This document shows positions 27,025-36,367 of a DNA stretch of 55,012 nucleotides, piece after piece. A model generated the notes under the pieces. That model had not been told where the DNA came from, did no database searches, and worked only from the letters and a program-made list of their open reading frames with translations. The stretch is from Sutcliffiella horikoshii DSM 8719 (GTDB lineage: Bacteria; Bacillota; Bacilli; Bacillales; Bacillaceae_I). The stretch covers positions 1-55,012 of the forward strand of contig LQXN01000004.1 in assembly GCA_001648575.1 (NCBI GenBank), in the 5' to 3' direction. Each line of letters starts with the position of its first letter. The first letter of the stretch is position 1. Both the position numbers and the translations under genes were made by a program.

Positions 27025-27900
27025 TTATCGCTCCATCGGATTCTTATTCTCATCCAATGTAAAACCTTCACCAAGCACGTCATGCACATCGCTGACTGCC
27101 ACAAATGCATGAGGGTCGACAGAGGTGATTACATTCTTCAGCTTGACCAGCTCATTTTTCGCGACAACACAATAAAGAACATTGCGTTCCACCTTTGAAA
27201 AAGATCCCTGTCCACGTAGGATGGTTACCCCGCGGTCCATTTCCTGATGCACTTTAGATGCTATTTCTTCATGCTTATCGGAAATGATGGTGGCACCCTT
27301 GGCAGCATAGGCACCTTCCTGCATGAAGTCGATCACTCGTGCTGCCACAAAAACGGCCACAAGCGTATACATGGCTTCCTGATAGGTAAGATACATGATG
27401 AGTGAAAGTACTATGACCACTGCGTCAAACAGGAACATTGCCTTCCCCATGCTCCATCCAATATATTTATGAGCAAGACGTGCGATGATATCGACTCCGC
27501 CTGTCGTACCTCCGTATCTGAAAATGATACCAAGTCCAATACCTATGAACACCCCGGCAAACAATGCAGCCAAAGTTAAATCATCTGCAAGTGGCGGGAA
27601 CATTAAAGGGACCCTTTGAAAGATCCATAAGAAAAGAGACAAACTGAATGTTCCAATCAGAGTATAGAAAAACGTGTTCCTTCCAAGAAGCTTCCATCCG
27701 ATAAAGAATATCGGAATGTTGAGCAAGAGATTCGTGTAAGATGGATCAAACCTAAGAAGAAAGTATAACAGCAGGGTAATACCGGTAAAGCCGCCTTCTG
27801 CAAGATTGTTTTGCATATTGAAATTCACTAAACCAAAAGCGAAGATCGCAGATCCAATTAAAATGTAGATGATGTTTTTGATTTTTAAGCCTTTTAACAT
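27025..27900 (-). CDS. ypjC: YitT/YpjC family membrane protein
   Basis: A 291-residue protein of the YitT family (DUF161 membrane domain plus C-terminal DUF2179). About six N-terminal hydrophobic segments include IIYILIGSAIFAFGLVNF and LFAGVFIGIGLGIIF; GGTTGGVDIIARL is the family signature. The cytoplasmic end (GATIISDKHEEIASKVHQEMDRGVTILRGQGSFS) is the ligand-like DUF2179 domain. The physiological role is not established. It is the only minus-strand gene in this stretch, and its start follows GGAGGTTCACC. It lies divergent to ypjD. Confidence 0.9.
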   Translation of the reverse strand: MLKGLKIKNIIYILIGSAIFAFGLVNFNMQNNLAEGGFTGITLLLYFLLRFDPSYTNLLLNIPIFFIGWKLLGRNTFFYTLIGTFSLSLFLWIFQRVPLMFPPLADDLTLAALFAGVFIGIGLGIIFRYGGTTGGVDIIARLAHKYIGWSMGKAMFLFDAVVIVLSLIMYLTYQEAMYTLVAVFVAARVIDFMQEGAYAAKGATIISDKHEEIASKVHQEMDRGVTILRGQGSFSKVERNVLYCVVAKNELVKLKNVITSVDPHAFVAVSDVHDVLGEGFTLDENKNPMER

Positions 27901-27938
27901 GGTGAACCTCCAAGACCTAGATAGTTTACAGCCTCTCC

Positions 27939-27967
27939 ATTATAATAGACAGGGAGAAGAGAAGTAA
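27939..27967 (-). promoter_or_regulatory. Promoter of ypjC
   Basis: On the minus strand TTACTT (27967-27962), a 17-bp spacer, and TATAAT (27944-27939). The -35 is weak and the -10 perfect. Confidence 0.5.
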
Positions 27968-27994
27968 ATGGGTTGTTCAATCAAGCTCAAACAT

Positions 27995-28023
27995 TTGTCA
28001 AATGATAGGCTTTTAGCTAACAT
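27995..28023 (+). promoter_or_regulatory. Possible promoter of ypjD-dapB
   Basis: TTGTCA (27995-28000), a 17-bp spacer, and TAACAT (28018-28023), placed shortly before the ypjD ribosome binding site. Confidence 0.35.
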
Positions 28024-28043
28024 GATAAAGTGAGGTGACGTGT

Positions 28044-28376
28044 ATGAGTGAGAAAACAATACAAGAGATGCAACAGGAAGTGGACAAGTATATATCCCAG
28101 TTCAAAGAAGGCTATTTTAGTCCTCTTGCGATGCTTGCGAGAATGACGGAGGAACTTGGGGAACTATCAAGGGAAATCAACCACTTTTATGGAGAAAAGC
28201 CGAAAAAGAGCACAGAAAAAGAGAATACGATTGAAGAAGAGTTAGGTGACATGCTGTTTGTCATGATCTGCTTCGCCAATTCTTTGGATATAGATCTGCA
28301 AGAAGCGCACGACCGTGTGATGGAAAAGTTCAAGACACGGGACAAAGATAGATGGACAAGAATCGAGGAGGAATAG
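28044..28376 (+). CDS. ypjD: MazG-like nucleotide pyrophosphohydrolase YpjD
   Basis: A 110-residue all-helical NTP pyrophosphohydrolase of the MazG/YpjD type. The Mg-binding acidic motifs are [14 protein letters not shown] (ExxE) and [16 protein letters not shown] (ExxD), the fingerprint of the family. The substrate is not predictable. A GTG at 28035 is in frame but lies in the Shine-Dalgarno GAGGTG; the ATG at 28044 gives [14 protein letters not shown], like the B. subtilis protein. The stop lies 5 nt before the dapB start. Confidence 0.92.
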   Translation: MSEKTIQEMQQEVDKYISQFKEGYFSPLAMLARMTEELGELSREINHFYGEKPKKSTEKENTIEEELGDMLFVMICFANSLDIDLQEAHDRVMEKFKTRDKDRWTRIEEE

Positions 28377-28381
28377 AAGTA

Positions 28382-29185
28382 ATGGACAACATCAAGATAA
28401 TACTGGCTGGTCCGCGTGGACGCATGGGCCGTGAAGCGGTAGATTTAATACATAATGTAGAACATTTTCAATTAGTTGCCTGCCTGGATAGGGTGAACGA
28501 GGGAAAGCTGCTTTCAGAGGTAGACGGGTTTCCATCCATTGCCGCACCTATCTACAGCGATCCGGAAAAATGCTTTCAAGAAGTGGAAGCGGATGTCCTG
28601 ATAGATCTTACCACTCCAGAAATCGGAAAAATCAATACAAAGCTTGCGGTGGAGTATGGCATTCGTCCGGTTGTCGGTACGACAGGATTTAATGAAGAGG
28701 AGCTTCAAGAATTGACAGAGCTAGCCGAATCAAAAAGAATCGGAGTCATCATTGCCCCAAACTTTGCTGTGGGTGCCATTTTGATGATGAAATTTGCACA
28801 AATGGCAGCAAAGCATTTTCAGGACGTGGAAATCATGGAACTGCATCATGATCGAAAATTGGATGCCCCTTCTGGCACCGCCATCAAGACAGCTGAACTG
28901 ATTTCAAAAACAAGGGAGCCGAAACATCAAGGCCACCCTCAGGAAGAGGAAACAATCAAAGGTGCAAGAGGGGCGGAAACAAAAGACGGAATCCGTATAC
29001 ACAGTGTCAGGCTTCCTGGCCTAGTTGCGCACCAAGAGGTGATGTTTGGCGGGGGAGGTCAGTCCTTGACAATCAGACACGATTCATACAATCGTGCAAG
29101 CTTCATGTCAGGTGTAAAACTATCTGTCGAAACCATTATGTCCTTGGAAGTATTAGTATATGGATTGGAAAATATTATCGAGTAA
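28382..29185 (+). CDS. dapB: 4-Hydroxy-tetrahydrodipicolinate reductase
   Basis: NAD(P)H-dependent reductase of the diaminopimelate-lysine pathway. It feeds peptidoglycan, lysine and, in sporulation, dipicolinate. The 267-residue protein opens with the nucleotide-binding motif [13 protein letters not shown]. The catalytic segment is [15 protein letters not shown] (His and Lys). [11 protein letters not shown] and a C-terminal substrate loop complete the match. The frame opens at an ATG at 28352, but GAGGAGGAA before 28382 sets the start. It is the second gene of ypjD-dapB-mgsA-bshB1-bshA-cca-birA. Confidence 0.95.
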   Translation: MDNIKIILAGPRGRMGREAVDLIHNVEHFQLVACLDRVNEGKLLSEVDGFPSIAAPIYSDPEKCFQEVEADVLIDLTTPEIGKINTKLAVEYGIRPVVGTTGFNEEELQELTELAESKRIGVIIAPNFAVGAILMMKFAQMAAKHFQDVEIMELHHDRKLDAPSGTAIKTAELISKTREPKHQGHPQEEETIKGARGAETKDGIRIHSVRLPGLVAHQEVMFGGGGQSLTIRHDSYNRASFMSGVKLSVETIMSLEVLVYGLENIIE

Positions 29186-29199
29186 AGGGGGAAATGGTC

Positions 29200-29619
29200 A
29201 TGAAGGTAGCGTTAATTGCCCACGATAAGAAAAAACCGGATATGATACAATTTGCTACTGCTTATAAAAATGTCCTGGAAAAGCATGAGATTTTTGCTAC
29301 AGGTACAACTGGTTTAAGAATATCTGAAGCTACAGGTCTGCCTGTTCATAGATTCCAATCAGGACCACTTGGGGGAGATCAGGAAATTGGGGCATTGATT
29401 GCACAGAATAAAATGGATATGGTCATCTTCTTCCGCGACCCATTGACCGCTCAGCCGCATGAACCGGATGTTACGGCCTTGTTGAGACTGTGTGATGTTT
29501 ACTCCATCCCGCTTGCAACAAATATGGGAACAGCGGAGATATTGATCCGCGGGCTTTCTAGGGGAGAACTAGGTTGGAGAGATATCGTACATGGCAAAGA
29601 GGCGGAGAACGATGACTGA
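29200..29619 (+). CDS. mgsA: Methylglyoxal synthase
   Basis: Converts dihydroxyacetone phosphate to methylglyoxal and phosphate, a bypass of lower glycolysis. The 139-residue protein has the N-terminal [10 protein letters not shown], the phosphate-binding [21 protein letters not shown], and the catalytic [15 protein letters not shown]. ATGs at 29194 and 29200 are both in frame; the second is 8 nt from AAAGGGGG and matches the family start. Methylglyoxal is toxic, and the next two genes make bacillithiol, the thiol used to detoxify it in Bacillus, so the linkage is sensible. Confidence 0.97.
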   Translation: MKVALIAHDKKKPDMIQFATAYKNVLEKHEIFATGTTGLRISEATGLPVHRFQSGPLGGDQEIGALIAQNKMDMVIFFRDPLTAQPHEPDVTALLRLCDVYSIPLATNMGTAEILIRGLSRGELGWRDIVHGKEAENDD

Positions 29620-30322
29620 TCAATTGGATATCCTGGCATTTGGTGCTCATCCGGATGATGTCGAAATCGGAATGGCCGGTACTCTTGCAAAATATAAAGA
29701 ACAAGGCTATAAAACGGGTATTTGTGATTTGACATATGCTGAAAGGTCATCCAATGGCAATGTTGAGATCAGACAAAAGGAAGCAAGTGAAGCTGCAAGG
29801 GTCCTGGAATTGGATGCGCGAATCCAGCTTTCCTTGCCGGATAGAGGCCTTTTTATGAAAGAAGCCTACATACTTGAAATTGTATCTGTCATCCGGAAAT
29901 ACAAGCCTCGTCTTGTTTTTGCCCCATACTGCGAAGATCGTCATCCAGACCATGGGAATTGTGCCAGGCTGGTAGAGGAAGCGGTGTTTTCCTCAGGTAT
30001 CAAACGGGTGGAGGATGCGAAGTCTCAAGGGGCACATAAACCGGGAAACCTATATTTTTATCAGATTAACGGGTTACATAAGCCGGATTTCCTTATAGAG
30101 ATATCCAGCCAAATAGAAAAGAAGGCAAAGGCGCTTGAAGCCTACACAAGCCAGTTTGAGAGGGATCCAAGTGGAGTGGACACACCTTTGACCAACGGGT
30201 ATGTGGAGGCGGTCATCAGCCGTGAACGTGCATACGGAAAACAGATCGGCTCCATGTATGCAGAAGGATTTTTTGCAAAAGGACCAATTGTCCTCAATCA
30301 TGATTTATTAGGTGGGATTTAA
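29612..30322 (+). CDS. bshB1: Bacillithiol biosynthesis deacetylase BshB1
   Basis: Zinc-dependent deacetylase that removes the acetyl group from GlcNAc-malate, the second step of bacillithiol synthesis. The 236-residue protein has the LmbE-family motif [12 protein letters not shown], with the zinc ligands His and Asp, and the second histidine block [19 protein letters not shown] and YAERSSNG are further family blocks. An upstream ATG at 29591 is in frame, but the ATG at 29612 matches the family and follows GAGGCGGAG. It overlaps mgsA by 8 nt and abuts bshA. Confidence 0.95.
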   Translation: MTDQLDILAFGAHPDDVEIGMAGTLAKYKEQGYKTGICDLTYAERSSNGNVEIRQKEASEAARVLELDARIQLSLPDRGLFMKEAYILEIVSVIRKYKPRLVFAPYCEDRHPDHGNCARLVEEAVFSSGIKRVEDAKSQGAHKPGNLYFYQINGLHKPDFLIEISSQIEKKAKALEAYTSQFERDPSGVDTPLTNGYVEAVISRERAYGKQIGSMYAEGFFAKGPIVLNHDLLGGI

Positions 30323-31462
30323 TTGAAATTGAAAATTGGCATTACCTGCTATCCGACGGTGGGTGGATCAGGGGTAATTGCGACGGAATTGGGGAAGCTT
30401 CTGGCAGAAAAGGGGCACGAGATCCACTTCATCTCCTCTAGCATGCCTTTTCGGCTGAATAAAGTATATAGCAATATCTATTATCATGAAGTACAGGTAA
30501 ATCAATATTCCGTTTTCCAGTATCCGCCGTACGATTTGGCATTGGCAAGTAAGATGGCTGAAGTGGCAAAACGGGAAAAATTAGACTTGTTGCATGTGCA
30601 CTATGCCATACCGCATGCTGTGTGTGCTTACCTGGCAAAAAAAATGACAGATGATAAATTGAAGATTGTGACGACCCTTCATGGCACTGATATTACAGTA
30701 CTTGGGTATGATCCATCTCTTAATGATATGATCCGCTTTGGAATCGAGGGGTCAGACATAGTAACAGCAGTTTCCGAATCACTTGTCCAGCAGACATATG
30801 ATTTATTGCAACCTAAGAAATCCATTCAAACCGTATATAATTTTATTGATGAACGAGTGTATTTCAAAAAGGATACTCTTGCTCTTAAAGGGCAATATGG
30901 AATTGCTGCTGAAGAAAAAGTCGTCATTCATGTCTCTAATTTCCGGAAAGTCAAACGGGTGCAGGATGTGGTGAAATCTTTTCACCTCATTGAAAAAGAG
31001 GTTCCATCCAAGTTGCTGCTTGTCGGCGATGGGCCAGAAATTTCGGTGGTATGCAACCTCGTAAGGGAACTTGGCCTAAAGGATAAGGTGTTGTTTCTTG
31101 GTAAACAAGAGAACTTGGAGGATTTATACTCTATCAGTGATCTTATGCTTCTTCTATCAGAAAAGGAGAGCTTCGGCCTCGTCTTATTAGAAGCAATGGC
31201 TTGCGGCGTTCCTTCTGTCGGGACAAGGATCGGAGGCATACCGGAAGTGATTGAGAATGGCAAGACTGGTTTTCTCAGTGACGTGGGGGATGTAGAAGAT
31301 ATTGCCCGGAATTCCATAAAGATATTGAGTGATACTACTATACATAAAACGTTTGCGGAAAATGCGATTCTTAGAGTTAAAGAGAACTTCAGCTCACAAA
31401 GCATAGTACAACAGTACGAAGATATGTATAAACAATTAATCGATAACCCAAGTGAAAGTTGA
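30323..31462 (+). CDS. bshA: N-acetyl-alpha-D-glucosaminyl L-malate synthase BshA
   Basis: GT4 glycosyltransferase that joins UDP-GlcNAc and L-malate in the first step of bacillithiol synthesis. The 379-residue, two-domain GT-B protein starts [21 protein letters not shown]. The nucleotide-sugar half contains [34 protein letters not shown] (ExxxxxxxE motif), and [16 protein letters not shown]. The TTG start immediately follows the bshB1 stop, with AGGTGGG upstream. Adjacent bshB1 and bshA supply two of the three pathway steps; bshC is not in the window. Confidence 0.96.
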   Translation: MKLKIGITCYPTVGGSGVIATELGKLLAEKGHEIHFISSSMPFRLNKVYSNIYYHEVQVNQYSVFQYPPYDLALASKMAEVAKREKLDLLHVHYAIPHAVCAYLAKKMTDDKLKIVTTLHGTDITVLGYDPSLNDMIRFGIEGSDIVTAVSESLVQQTYDLLQPKKSIQTVYNFIDERVYFKKDTLALKGQYGIAAEEKVVIHVSNFRKVKRVQDVVKSFHLIEKEVPSKLLLVGDGPEISVVCNLVRELGLKDKVLFLGKQENLEDLYSISDLMLLLSEKESFGLVLLEAMACGVPSVGTRIGGIPEVIENGKTGFLSDVGDVEDIARNSIKILSDTTIHKTFAENAILRVKENFSSQSIVQQYEDMYKQLIDNPSES

Positions 31463-31472
31463 GGGAGAAGCG

Positions 31473-32684
31473 ATGAACAAAGCCTTCCATCAAGGTATTC
31501 TCATTATTGAAAGTCTTGAGAAAAACGGACATGAAGCTTATTTTGTGGGGGGCTCTGTTCGTGATACTTTAATGAATAGAGCAATAGGTGATATAGATAT
31601 TGCAACTTCTGCCACTCCTGAAGAAATCCAGGCTATATTCCCTAAAACGATAGATGTCGGGGCAGAACATGGAACCATCATTGTTGTCACCTCTGAGCAA
31701 GAAAGCTATGAAGTGACGACGTTTCGGACAGATGGAATCTATACAGATAATCGTCATCCTGACAATGTGACTTTTGTGAAAAGCTTGGAGGAAGATCTGA
31801 AGCGCAGAGACTTCACCATGAATGCTATTGCCATGACTAAATACGGGGAAATAGTAGACCCTTTCGATGGGGAAAGTGATATTAAACGAAGAGTTATTCG
31901 GACAGTGGGGAAAGCAACAGAGCGGTTCAAAGAAGATGCATTAAGAATGTTGCGTGCCGTTCGTTTTTCCAGTCAACTGTCCTTTTCAGTGGAAAGGGAT
32001 ACGTTTGACGGTATTCGGAAGGATCAAGCCTTATTAGAGATGGTTTCCGTTGAAAGGAAAACGGCGGAATTGGAAAAACTGCTAATGGGACAAGGCGTTA
32101 AAGAGGCGCTCGAGCTTTTGGTGACAACAGGGCTTTTTGCTTACCTTCCTCATCTTGGAGAAAAGAGCAAACCTTTAAGGGAACTTGCAAAATTACCTTT
32201 ACATGAATTTCATAGCCGTTCAGCCATATGGACATTATTGGTCATTGTTTTAAAAGTGGAAGATGTGGAGTGTTTCTTGAACAGTTGGAAGCTGCCCAAA
32301 AAGGTGACGAAGGCTGTAAATGAGAATATAAAGGTTATAGAGCAGGTTCAACGTACCGGATGGGTAAAAGAAGTCATCTACAGGACAGGACTTGATCAAT
32401 CTCTGGAAGCTCATCAAGTAATGAATGCCCTAGGGTGGGACTTACAGGGGATGAGCGTTCAAATCCGCAAAATGTACAACTCTCTGCCCATTCACAGTTT
32501 GAAAGATATCGTAATCGATGGTAATGAGCTTATAAATATCGCGGGAGAGAAACGAGGAAAATGGATCTCTCTGCTTTATCAGGATTTAGAAATGGCGTTG
32601 ATTCATGAGGAAACAGAAAATGAGAGAGCGGCTTTGAAGGAGTGGGTATGTAATTGGCTACAGAAATACGATCAAAACTACTGA
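31473..32684 (+). CDS. cca: CCA-adding tRNA nucleotidyltransferase
   Basis: Adds or repairs the 3' CCA end of tRNA without a nucleic acid template. The 403-residue class II enzyme has the nucleotidyltransferase signature YFVGGSVRDTLM and the metal aspartates in GDIDIATSA. It also has RRDFTMNAIAM and the EDALRMLRAVRFSSQL block (motif D/E region that selects C and A). The helical neck, body and tail follow. A GTG at 31452 is in frame, but GAGGGAGAAGCG before the ATG at 31473 sets the start. It overlaps birA by 31 nt. Confidence 0.95.
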   Translation: MNKAFHQGILIIESLEKNGHEAYFVGGSVRDTLMNRAIGDIDIATSATPEEIQAIFPKTIDVGAEHGTIIVVTSEQESYEVTTFRTDGIYTDNRHPDNVTFVKSLEEDLKRRDFTMNAIAMTKYGEIVDPFDGESDIKRRVIRTVGKATERFKEDALRMLRAVRFSSQLSFSVERDTFDGIRKDQALLEMVSVERKTAELEKLLMGQGVKEALELLVTTGLFAYLPHLGEKSKPLRELAKLPLHEFHSRSAIWTLLVIVLKVEDVECFLNSWKLPKKVTKAVNENIKVIEQVQRTGWVKEVIYRTGLDQSLEAHQVMNALGWDLQGMSVQIRKMYNSLPIHSLKDIVIDGNELINIAGEKRGKWISLLYQDLEMALIHEETENERAALKEWVCNWLQKYDQNY

Positions 32685-33640
32685 AAATGTTTACGGAAAT
32701 TGAGGGCGATTTCCTATCTGGCCAAAAAATCAGTGAAGAACTCGGCTGTTCGAGGACGGCTGTGTGGAAGCATATTGAAGACTTGAGGCAGGAGGGCTAT
32801 GAGCTTGAGGCAGTGAGAAGAAAAGGATACCGTATTAAAACGATTCCGGATAAGATCTCCCACAATGAAATCTCATTGGGATTGAAAACGGAAATACTCG
32901 GGCGGAAAATCCATTTTGAGGAATCGGTCACTTCTACTCAAAGGATTGCCCATCAACTAGCATATGACGGCGCACCCGAAGGAACCTTGATTGTCGCGGA
33001 AGAACAAACTGCCGGGAGGGGAAGATTGAGCAGGGAATGGTATTCACCAAAGCACACAGGTGTTTGGATGAGTCTCATCCTCCGTCCTAATCTTCCACCT
33101 GCAAAAGCTCCTCAATTGACCTTATTAACAGCAGTTGCAATTACTCAAGCCATTGAAGAAGTGACAGGTTTACGCCCGGATATCAAATGGCCGAATGATA
33201 TTTTGATTAATAAAAAGAAAACGGTTGGCATCCTGACGGAAATGCAGGCAGAGGCAGACAAAATAAATTCCGTCATAATTGGCACTGGAATCAATGTGAA
33301 CCAAGCAATAGAGCACTTCCCGGAAGAACTTCACTCCATTGCCACCTCTCTTTCTATCGAGCTTGGTGAATCTGTAAACCGTGCAGAGCTTATACAAGTA
33401 ATTTTGTTGAAGTTTGAAACTCTATACCATAAGTATTTGGAGCATGGTTTTTACCCGATTAAGTTATTATGGGAGTCATATGCCATCAGTATTGGGAAGA
33501 GGATCATCGCCCGGACCATAACAGGCTCTCTTGAGGGCAGGGCAATAGGCATTACAGATGATGGGGTCCTGATGTTAGAAGATGACAAAGAGGAGATTCA
33601 TTATATTCACTCCGCGGATATTCAAATTGGGAGCGATTAA
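32654..33640 (+). CDS. birA: Biotin-protein ligase and biotin repressor
   Basis: Bifunctional protein of 328 residues. An N-terminal winged helix (GQKISEELGCSRTAVWKHIEDLRQEGYELEA) binds biotin operators. The central domain makes biotinyl-AMP and transfers biotin to carboxylases: GRGRLSREWYSP is the biotin and ATP loop, followed by KWPNDILINKKKTVGIL and GIGTGINVN-type stretches. The C-terminal beta domain completes the fold. Translation starts at a TTG in the end of cca, after AAGGAGTGG. It is the last gene before the panB leader. Confidence 0.95.
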   Translation: MATEIRSKLLKMFTEIEGDFLSGQKISEELGCSRTAVWKHIEDLRQEGYELEAVRRKGYRIKTIPDKISHNEISLGLKTEILGRKIHFEESVTSTQRIAHQLAYDGAPEGTLIVAEEQTAGRGRLSREWYSPKHTGVWMSLILRPNLPPAKAPQLTLLTAVAITQAIEEVTGLRPDIKWPNDILINKKKTVGILTEMQAEADKINSVIIGTGINVNQAIEHFPEELHSIATSLSIELGESVNRAELIQVILLKFETLYHKYLEHGFYPIKLLWESYAISIGKRIIARTITGSLEGRAIGITDDGVLMLEDDKEEIHYIHSADIQIGSD

Positions 33641-33666
33641 TGATGGCATCTTTTTGAAACATATTT

Positions 33667-33811
33667 TATAATAGTGGTGTTGGGCAGTATCTCATAGAAC
33701 TGCACCTGCTGAACTATTTTAGTTATGAAGTAAAACCAACCAAATATCTGCCTTGATCCAAAGGACTGGGACAGAGGGATTGAACTGAATTTGTTTATTA
33801 CGTTATACAAC
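33667..33811 (+). ncRNA. Putative pan-type leader of panBCD
   Basis: A TATAAT at 33667-33672 (no good -35) is followed by about 140 nt of structured, non-coding sequence and then a terminator before panB. Short pairings are visible: GCAGT with ACTGC near the 5' end, and AACT with AGTT across TATTT. A conserved pan RNA motif is known from panB leaders in Firmicutes. Position and the attenuator fit, but I could not match the consensus from memory. Confidence 0.45.
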
Positions 33812-33850
33812 CATCCTTCTTTCGCATGCGCAAAAGAAGGATTTTTTTCG
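33812..33850 (+). terminator. Attenuator-like terminator before panB
   Basis: ATCCTTCTTT and AAAGAAGGAT form a 10-bp stem around CGCATGCGCA, followed by seven T. It lies downstream of the leader promoter and before the panB start, so it may attenuate panBCD as well as end birA transcripts. Confidence 0.85.
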
Positions 33851-33855
33851 GTTCA

Positions 33856-33882
33856 TTTCCTCCCCTTATTAAAAAGGAGGAA
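33856..33882 (+). promoter_or_regulatory. Hairpin covering the panB Shine-Dalgarno
   Basis: TTCCTCC (33857-33863) can pair with GGAGGAA (33876-33882), the ribosome binding site of panB, around an AT-rich loop. This suggests translational control in addition to the terminator. Confidence 0.5.
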
Positions 33883-33887
33883 GGAAA

Positions 33888-34718
33888 TTGAAAACTACGT
33901 CGGATTTTTTGAAAATGAAGAAGAATGATGAAAAAATCGCCATGCTTACGGCATATGACTATCCATCCGCCAAACTGGCAGAGGAAGCGGGGGTGGACTT
34001 GATTCTTGTGGGAGACTCCCTTGGGATGGTTGTCCTTGGGTACGAATCCACTGTACCTGTGACGGTCGATGATATGATCCATCATACAAAAGCTGTTAAA
34101 CGCGGGGCCCCATCCACATTTGTAGTCACTGACATGCCATTTATGTCGTACCATCTGTCCATGGAAAACACTCTTCTTAATGCTAAAAGGATTGTGCAGG
34201 AGTCGGGGGCGCATGCGCTTAAAGTGGAGGGCGGCGGAGAGGTCTTCCATGTCATCTCTTCGCTGACAATTGCAGGGATTCCGGTCGTGGCACATCTTGG
34301 ACTTACACCTCAATCAGTTGGAGTGCTTGGAGGCTATAAAGTCCAAGGAAAAGATGTGGAAAGTGCCAAAAAAATGATCCAAGATGCCAGGACTGCAGAA
34401 GAAGCCGGTGCCATGGCGCTTGTCCTTGAATGCGTGCCAAAACAGCTTGCAAAGGATATTGCCGCACAGCTTTCCATTCCAGTTATCGGGATTGGGGCAG
34501 GTGTGGAAGTGGACGGTCAAGTACTGGTCTATCATGATGTGGTCAAATATGGAGTTGACCGTGTTCCAAAGTTTGTCCAATCATATGCGGACGCCCAATC
34601 GGTAATGAAGGAAGGGTTGCAGCAATATGTAGGGGAAGTGAAAGCTAAAGCATTTCCTAAGGCAGAACACAGTTTTACCATGAAAGAGGAAACATTGCAT
34701 CGACTATATGGGGGATAA
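33888..34718 (+). CDS. panB: 3-Methyl-2-oxobutanoate hydroxymethyltransferase
   Basis: Adds a hydroxymethyl group from methylene-tetrahydrofolate to ketoisovalerate, the first committed step to pantothenate. The 276-residue barrel shows [16 protein letters not shown], the metal-binding [13 protein letters not shown], the DMPFMSYH segment, ALKVEGG, and IPVIGIGAG with the catalytic glutamate region VLECVP. The start is a TTG, 5 nt after GGAGGAAGG. It is followed closely by panC and panD. Confidence 0.96.
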   Translation: MKTTSDFLKMKKNDEKIAMLTAYDYPSAKLAEEAGVDLILVGDSLGMVVLGYESTVPVTVDDMIHHTKAVKRGAPSTFVVTDMPFMSYHLSMENTLLNAKRIVQESGAHALKVEGGGEVFHVISSLTIAGIPVVAHLGLTPQSVGVLGGYKVQGKDVESAKKMIQDARTAEEAGAMALVLECVPKQLAKDIAAQLSIPVIGIGAGVEVDGQVLVYHDVVKYGVDRVPKFVQSYADAQSVMKEGLQQYVGEVKAKAFPKAEHSFTMKEETLHRLYGG

Positions 34719-34723
34719 GTAGT

Positions 34724-35593
34724 GTGAAAATTATAGAGAAAATTATAGACATGCAAGATGTCATGAAAATAGAGAAGGAAACAGGGAAAAAAATCGGCTT
34801 TGTACCCACAATGGGTTTTTTACATGAAGGTCATCAGACATTGCTTAAGGAAGCACGGGATAATAATGATATTGTTGTCTTAAGCATATTTGTCAACCCT
34901 CTGCAATTTGGACCAAATGAAGATTTTGATGCCTATCCCCGAGACATCTTGCGGGATGAACAAATTGCCAAGAACATGGGAGTGGACTATCTTTTTTATC
35001 CAAGTGTGGATGAAATGTACAAAGATGAGAAGACAACCATCATCAAAGTGGAGAAGCGGGTCGATGTCCTTTGCGGAAAACACCGACCTGGCCACTTTGA
35101 TGGGGTTGCAACCGTCGTCATGAAGCTTTTTCAGATCGTGACTCCGCATAAAGCTTATTTTGGAATGAAAGATGCCCAGCAGGTTGCAGTAATTGACGGT
35201 CTTATAAATGATTACCACCTGCCAATCGAATTGGTGCGTGTCGAAACCGTCAGGGAAGAAGACGGTCTCGCGAAAAGCTCAAGGAATGTGTACTTGAACG
35301 AATCTGAAAGGGAGAAGGCTCCAAAGCTTTTTCAGGCGCTTTGCCTGGGCAGAGATAAATTGGCAGATGGAGAAAAGGCCATTCACGAAGTAAAGAAGGG
35401 AATGGAGGAATTCATCGCTCTTCAAACTGGAGCCAAAGTGGAGTATGTGGAAATATACGCATACCCGACACTTGAGGAGCTAACATCGCCAATAAGAGAG
35501 GGTAAATTCAACATCATCATTGCCTTGGCAGTGAAGTTCTCTAAAGCAAGACTGATTGACAACATTGTCTTTTCATATAATAAGGGGGAATAG
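34724..35593 (+). CDS. panC: Pantoate-beta-alanine ligase
   Basis: ATP-dependent condensation of pantoate and beta-alanine to pantothenate. The 289-residue protein has the HIGH-like nucleotide motif PTMGFLHEGH, FVNPLQFGPNEDFDAYPR, the RPGHFDGVATVV block, YFGMKDAQQ, and the KSSRN stretch that stands in for KMSKS. The GTG start lies 5 nt after the panB stop, with GGGGGAT upstream. Its substrates come from PanB (through ketopantoate reductase, not in the window) and PanD. Confidence 0.96.
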   Translation: MKIIEKIIDMQDVMKIEKETGKKIGFVPTMGFLHEGHQTLLKEARDNNDIVVLSIFVNPLQFGPNEDFDAYPRDILRDEQIAKNMGVDYLFYPSVDEMYKDEKTTIIKVEKRVDVLCGKHRPGHFDGVATVVMKLFQIVTPHKAYFGMKDAQQVAVIDGLINDYHLPIELVRVETVREEDGLAKSSRNVYLNESEREKAPKLFQALCLGRDKLADGEKAIHEVKKGMEEFIALQTGAKVEYVEIYAYPTLEELTSPIREGKFNIIIALAVKFSKARLIDNIVFSYNKGE

Positions 35594-35596
35594 CAA

Positions 35597-35980
35597 GTGT
35601 TTCGTACATTAATGAATGCAAAAATACATCGTGCAAGAGTTACTGAATCTAATTTGAATTATGTAGGCAGCATCACAATCGATGAGGATATTTTAGATGC
35701 AGTGGGCATGGTTGCAAATGAGAAGGTTCACATCGTAAATAACAACAATGGTGCTCGCTTTGAAACTTATATCATTCCGGGCAAGAGAGGCGGGAAGGAC
35801 TTCTGCCTCAATGGCGCAGCAGCAAGATTGGTGCAGGAAGGTGATGTCATCATTGTCATTTCGTATGCAATGATGGCAGAGGAAAAAGTAAAAGGACACC
35901 AGCCTAAAGTTGCAGTAATGAACGAATCCAACGAAATTGTAGAAGTGCTGGGCACAGAACCGGCTGCAACGATTATGTAA
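35597..35980 (+). CDS. panD: Aspartate 1-decarboxylase
   Basis: Makes beta-alanine from aspartate. The 127-residue proenzyme self-cleaves at Gly24-Ser25 (NYVGSITID) to form the pyruvoyl cofactor. Other family blocks are [24 protein letters not shown], and [21 protein letters not shown]. Translation starts at a GTG 3 nt after the panC stop; AAGGGGGAA is the ribosome binding site. The gene ends near a degenerate hairpin that borders repeat element E2. Confidence 0.97.
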   Translation: MFRTLMNAKIHRARVTESNLNYVGSITIDEDILDAVGMVANEKVHIVNNNNGARFETYIIPGKRGGKDFCLNGAAARLVQEGDVIIVISYAMMAEEKVKGHQPKVAVMNESNEIVEVLGTEPAATIM

Positions 35981-36000
35981 CACTCTTTTTGATAGAAGGA

Positions 36001-36021
36001 AAATCCCCCTCATATGGGTTT
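36001..36021 (+). terminator. Degenerate left copy of the terminator flanking E2
   Basis: AAATCCCCCTCATATGGGTTT. It matches the right copy at 36240 but has lost part of the 3' arm, so it is now a weak hairpin. It follows panD. Confidence 0.5.
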
Positions 36022-36239
36022 CAGGGTGTAGACAGAGTTAATTATTATTCAAAATAATGAGATTCTCGTGTTGATCGTAGTGGAAGGTGCGCAGACTCCC
36101 GCGGGAGGAAGGGACATGTAAGACCCCTCAGGCGTTGCCGAGGAGGCTTACGGACCGCCCTCTGGAAAGCGAAGCGCCTGGAACGAAGATCAACAGTTAC
36201 TTTTAAATCTTATAATATGCAATGTTTGTCTACAATCTG
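36022..36239. mobile_element. Terminator-nested repeat element E2 (218 bp)
   Basis: Starts CAGGGTGTAGACAGAG and ends GTCTACAATCTG. The core is in the opposite orientation to E1: it reads GTTGATCGTAGTGGAAGG, then GACCGCCCTCTGG and GCGCCTGGAACGAAGATCAAC. It lies between panD and dinG, flanked by two versions of the AAATCCCCCTCAT hairpin. Confidence 0.8.
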
Positions 36240-36267
36240 AAATCCCCCTCATTAATAGGGGGTTTTT
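36240..36267 (+). terminator. Right copy of the terminator flanking E2
   Basis: CCCCCT, loop CATTAAT, AGGGGG, then TTTTT. This copy has an intact stem and U tract. Confidence 0.8.
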
Positions 36268-36367
36268 CTCTTCCTACTATGGGAAAAATAAAAATACATA
36301 TTACTTTCAGTGGGTGTCTATGGTACCTTTTATATATGCTTAAACAGATGTAATGAGGTGTAGTTAA

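Noticed and set aside
33667-33850. 6S RNA or other stand-alone small RNA between birA and panB
   Set aside because: Position and the following attenuator favour a panB leader; no 6S-like open-bubble structure was evident.
36022-36239. Group II (class C) intron, which also targets terminators
   Set aside because: The elements are only 120-300 bp, lack domain V-like ends and a reverse transcriptase, and duplicate the hairpin, which such introns do not do.
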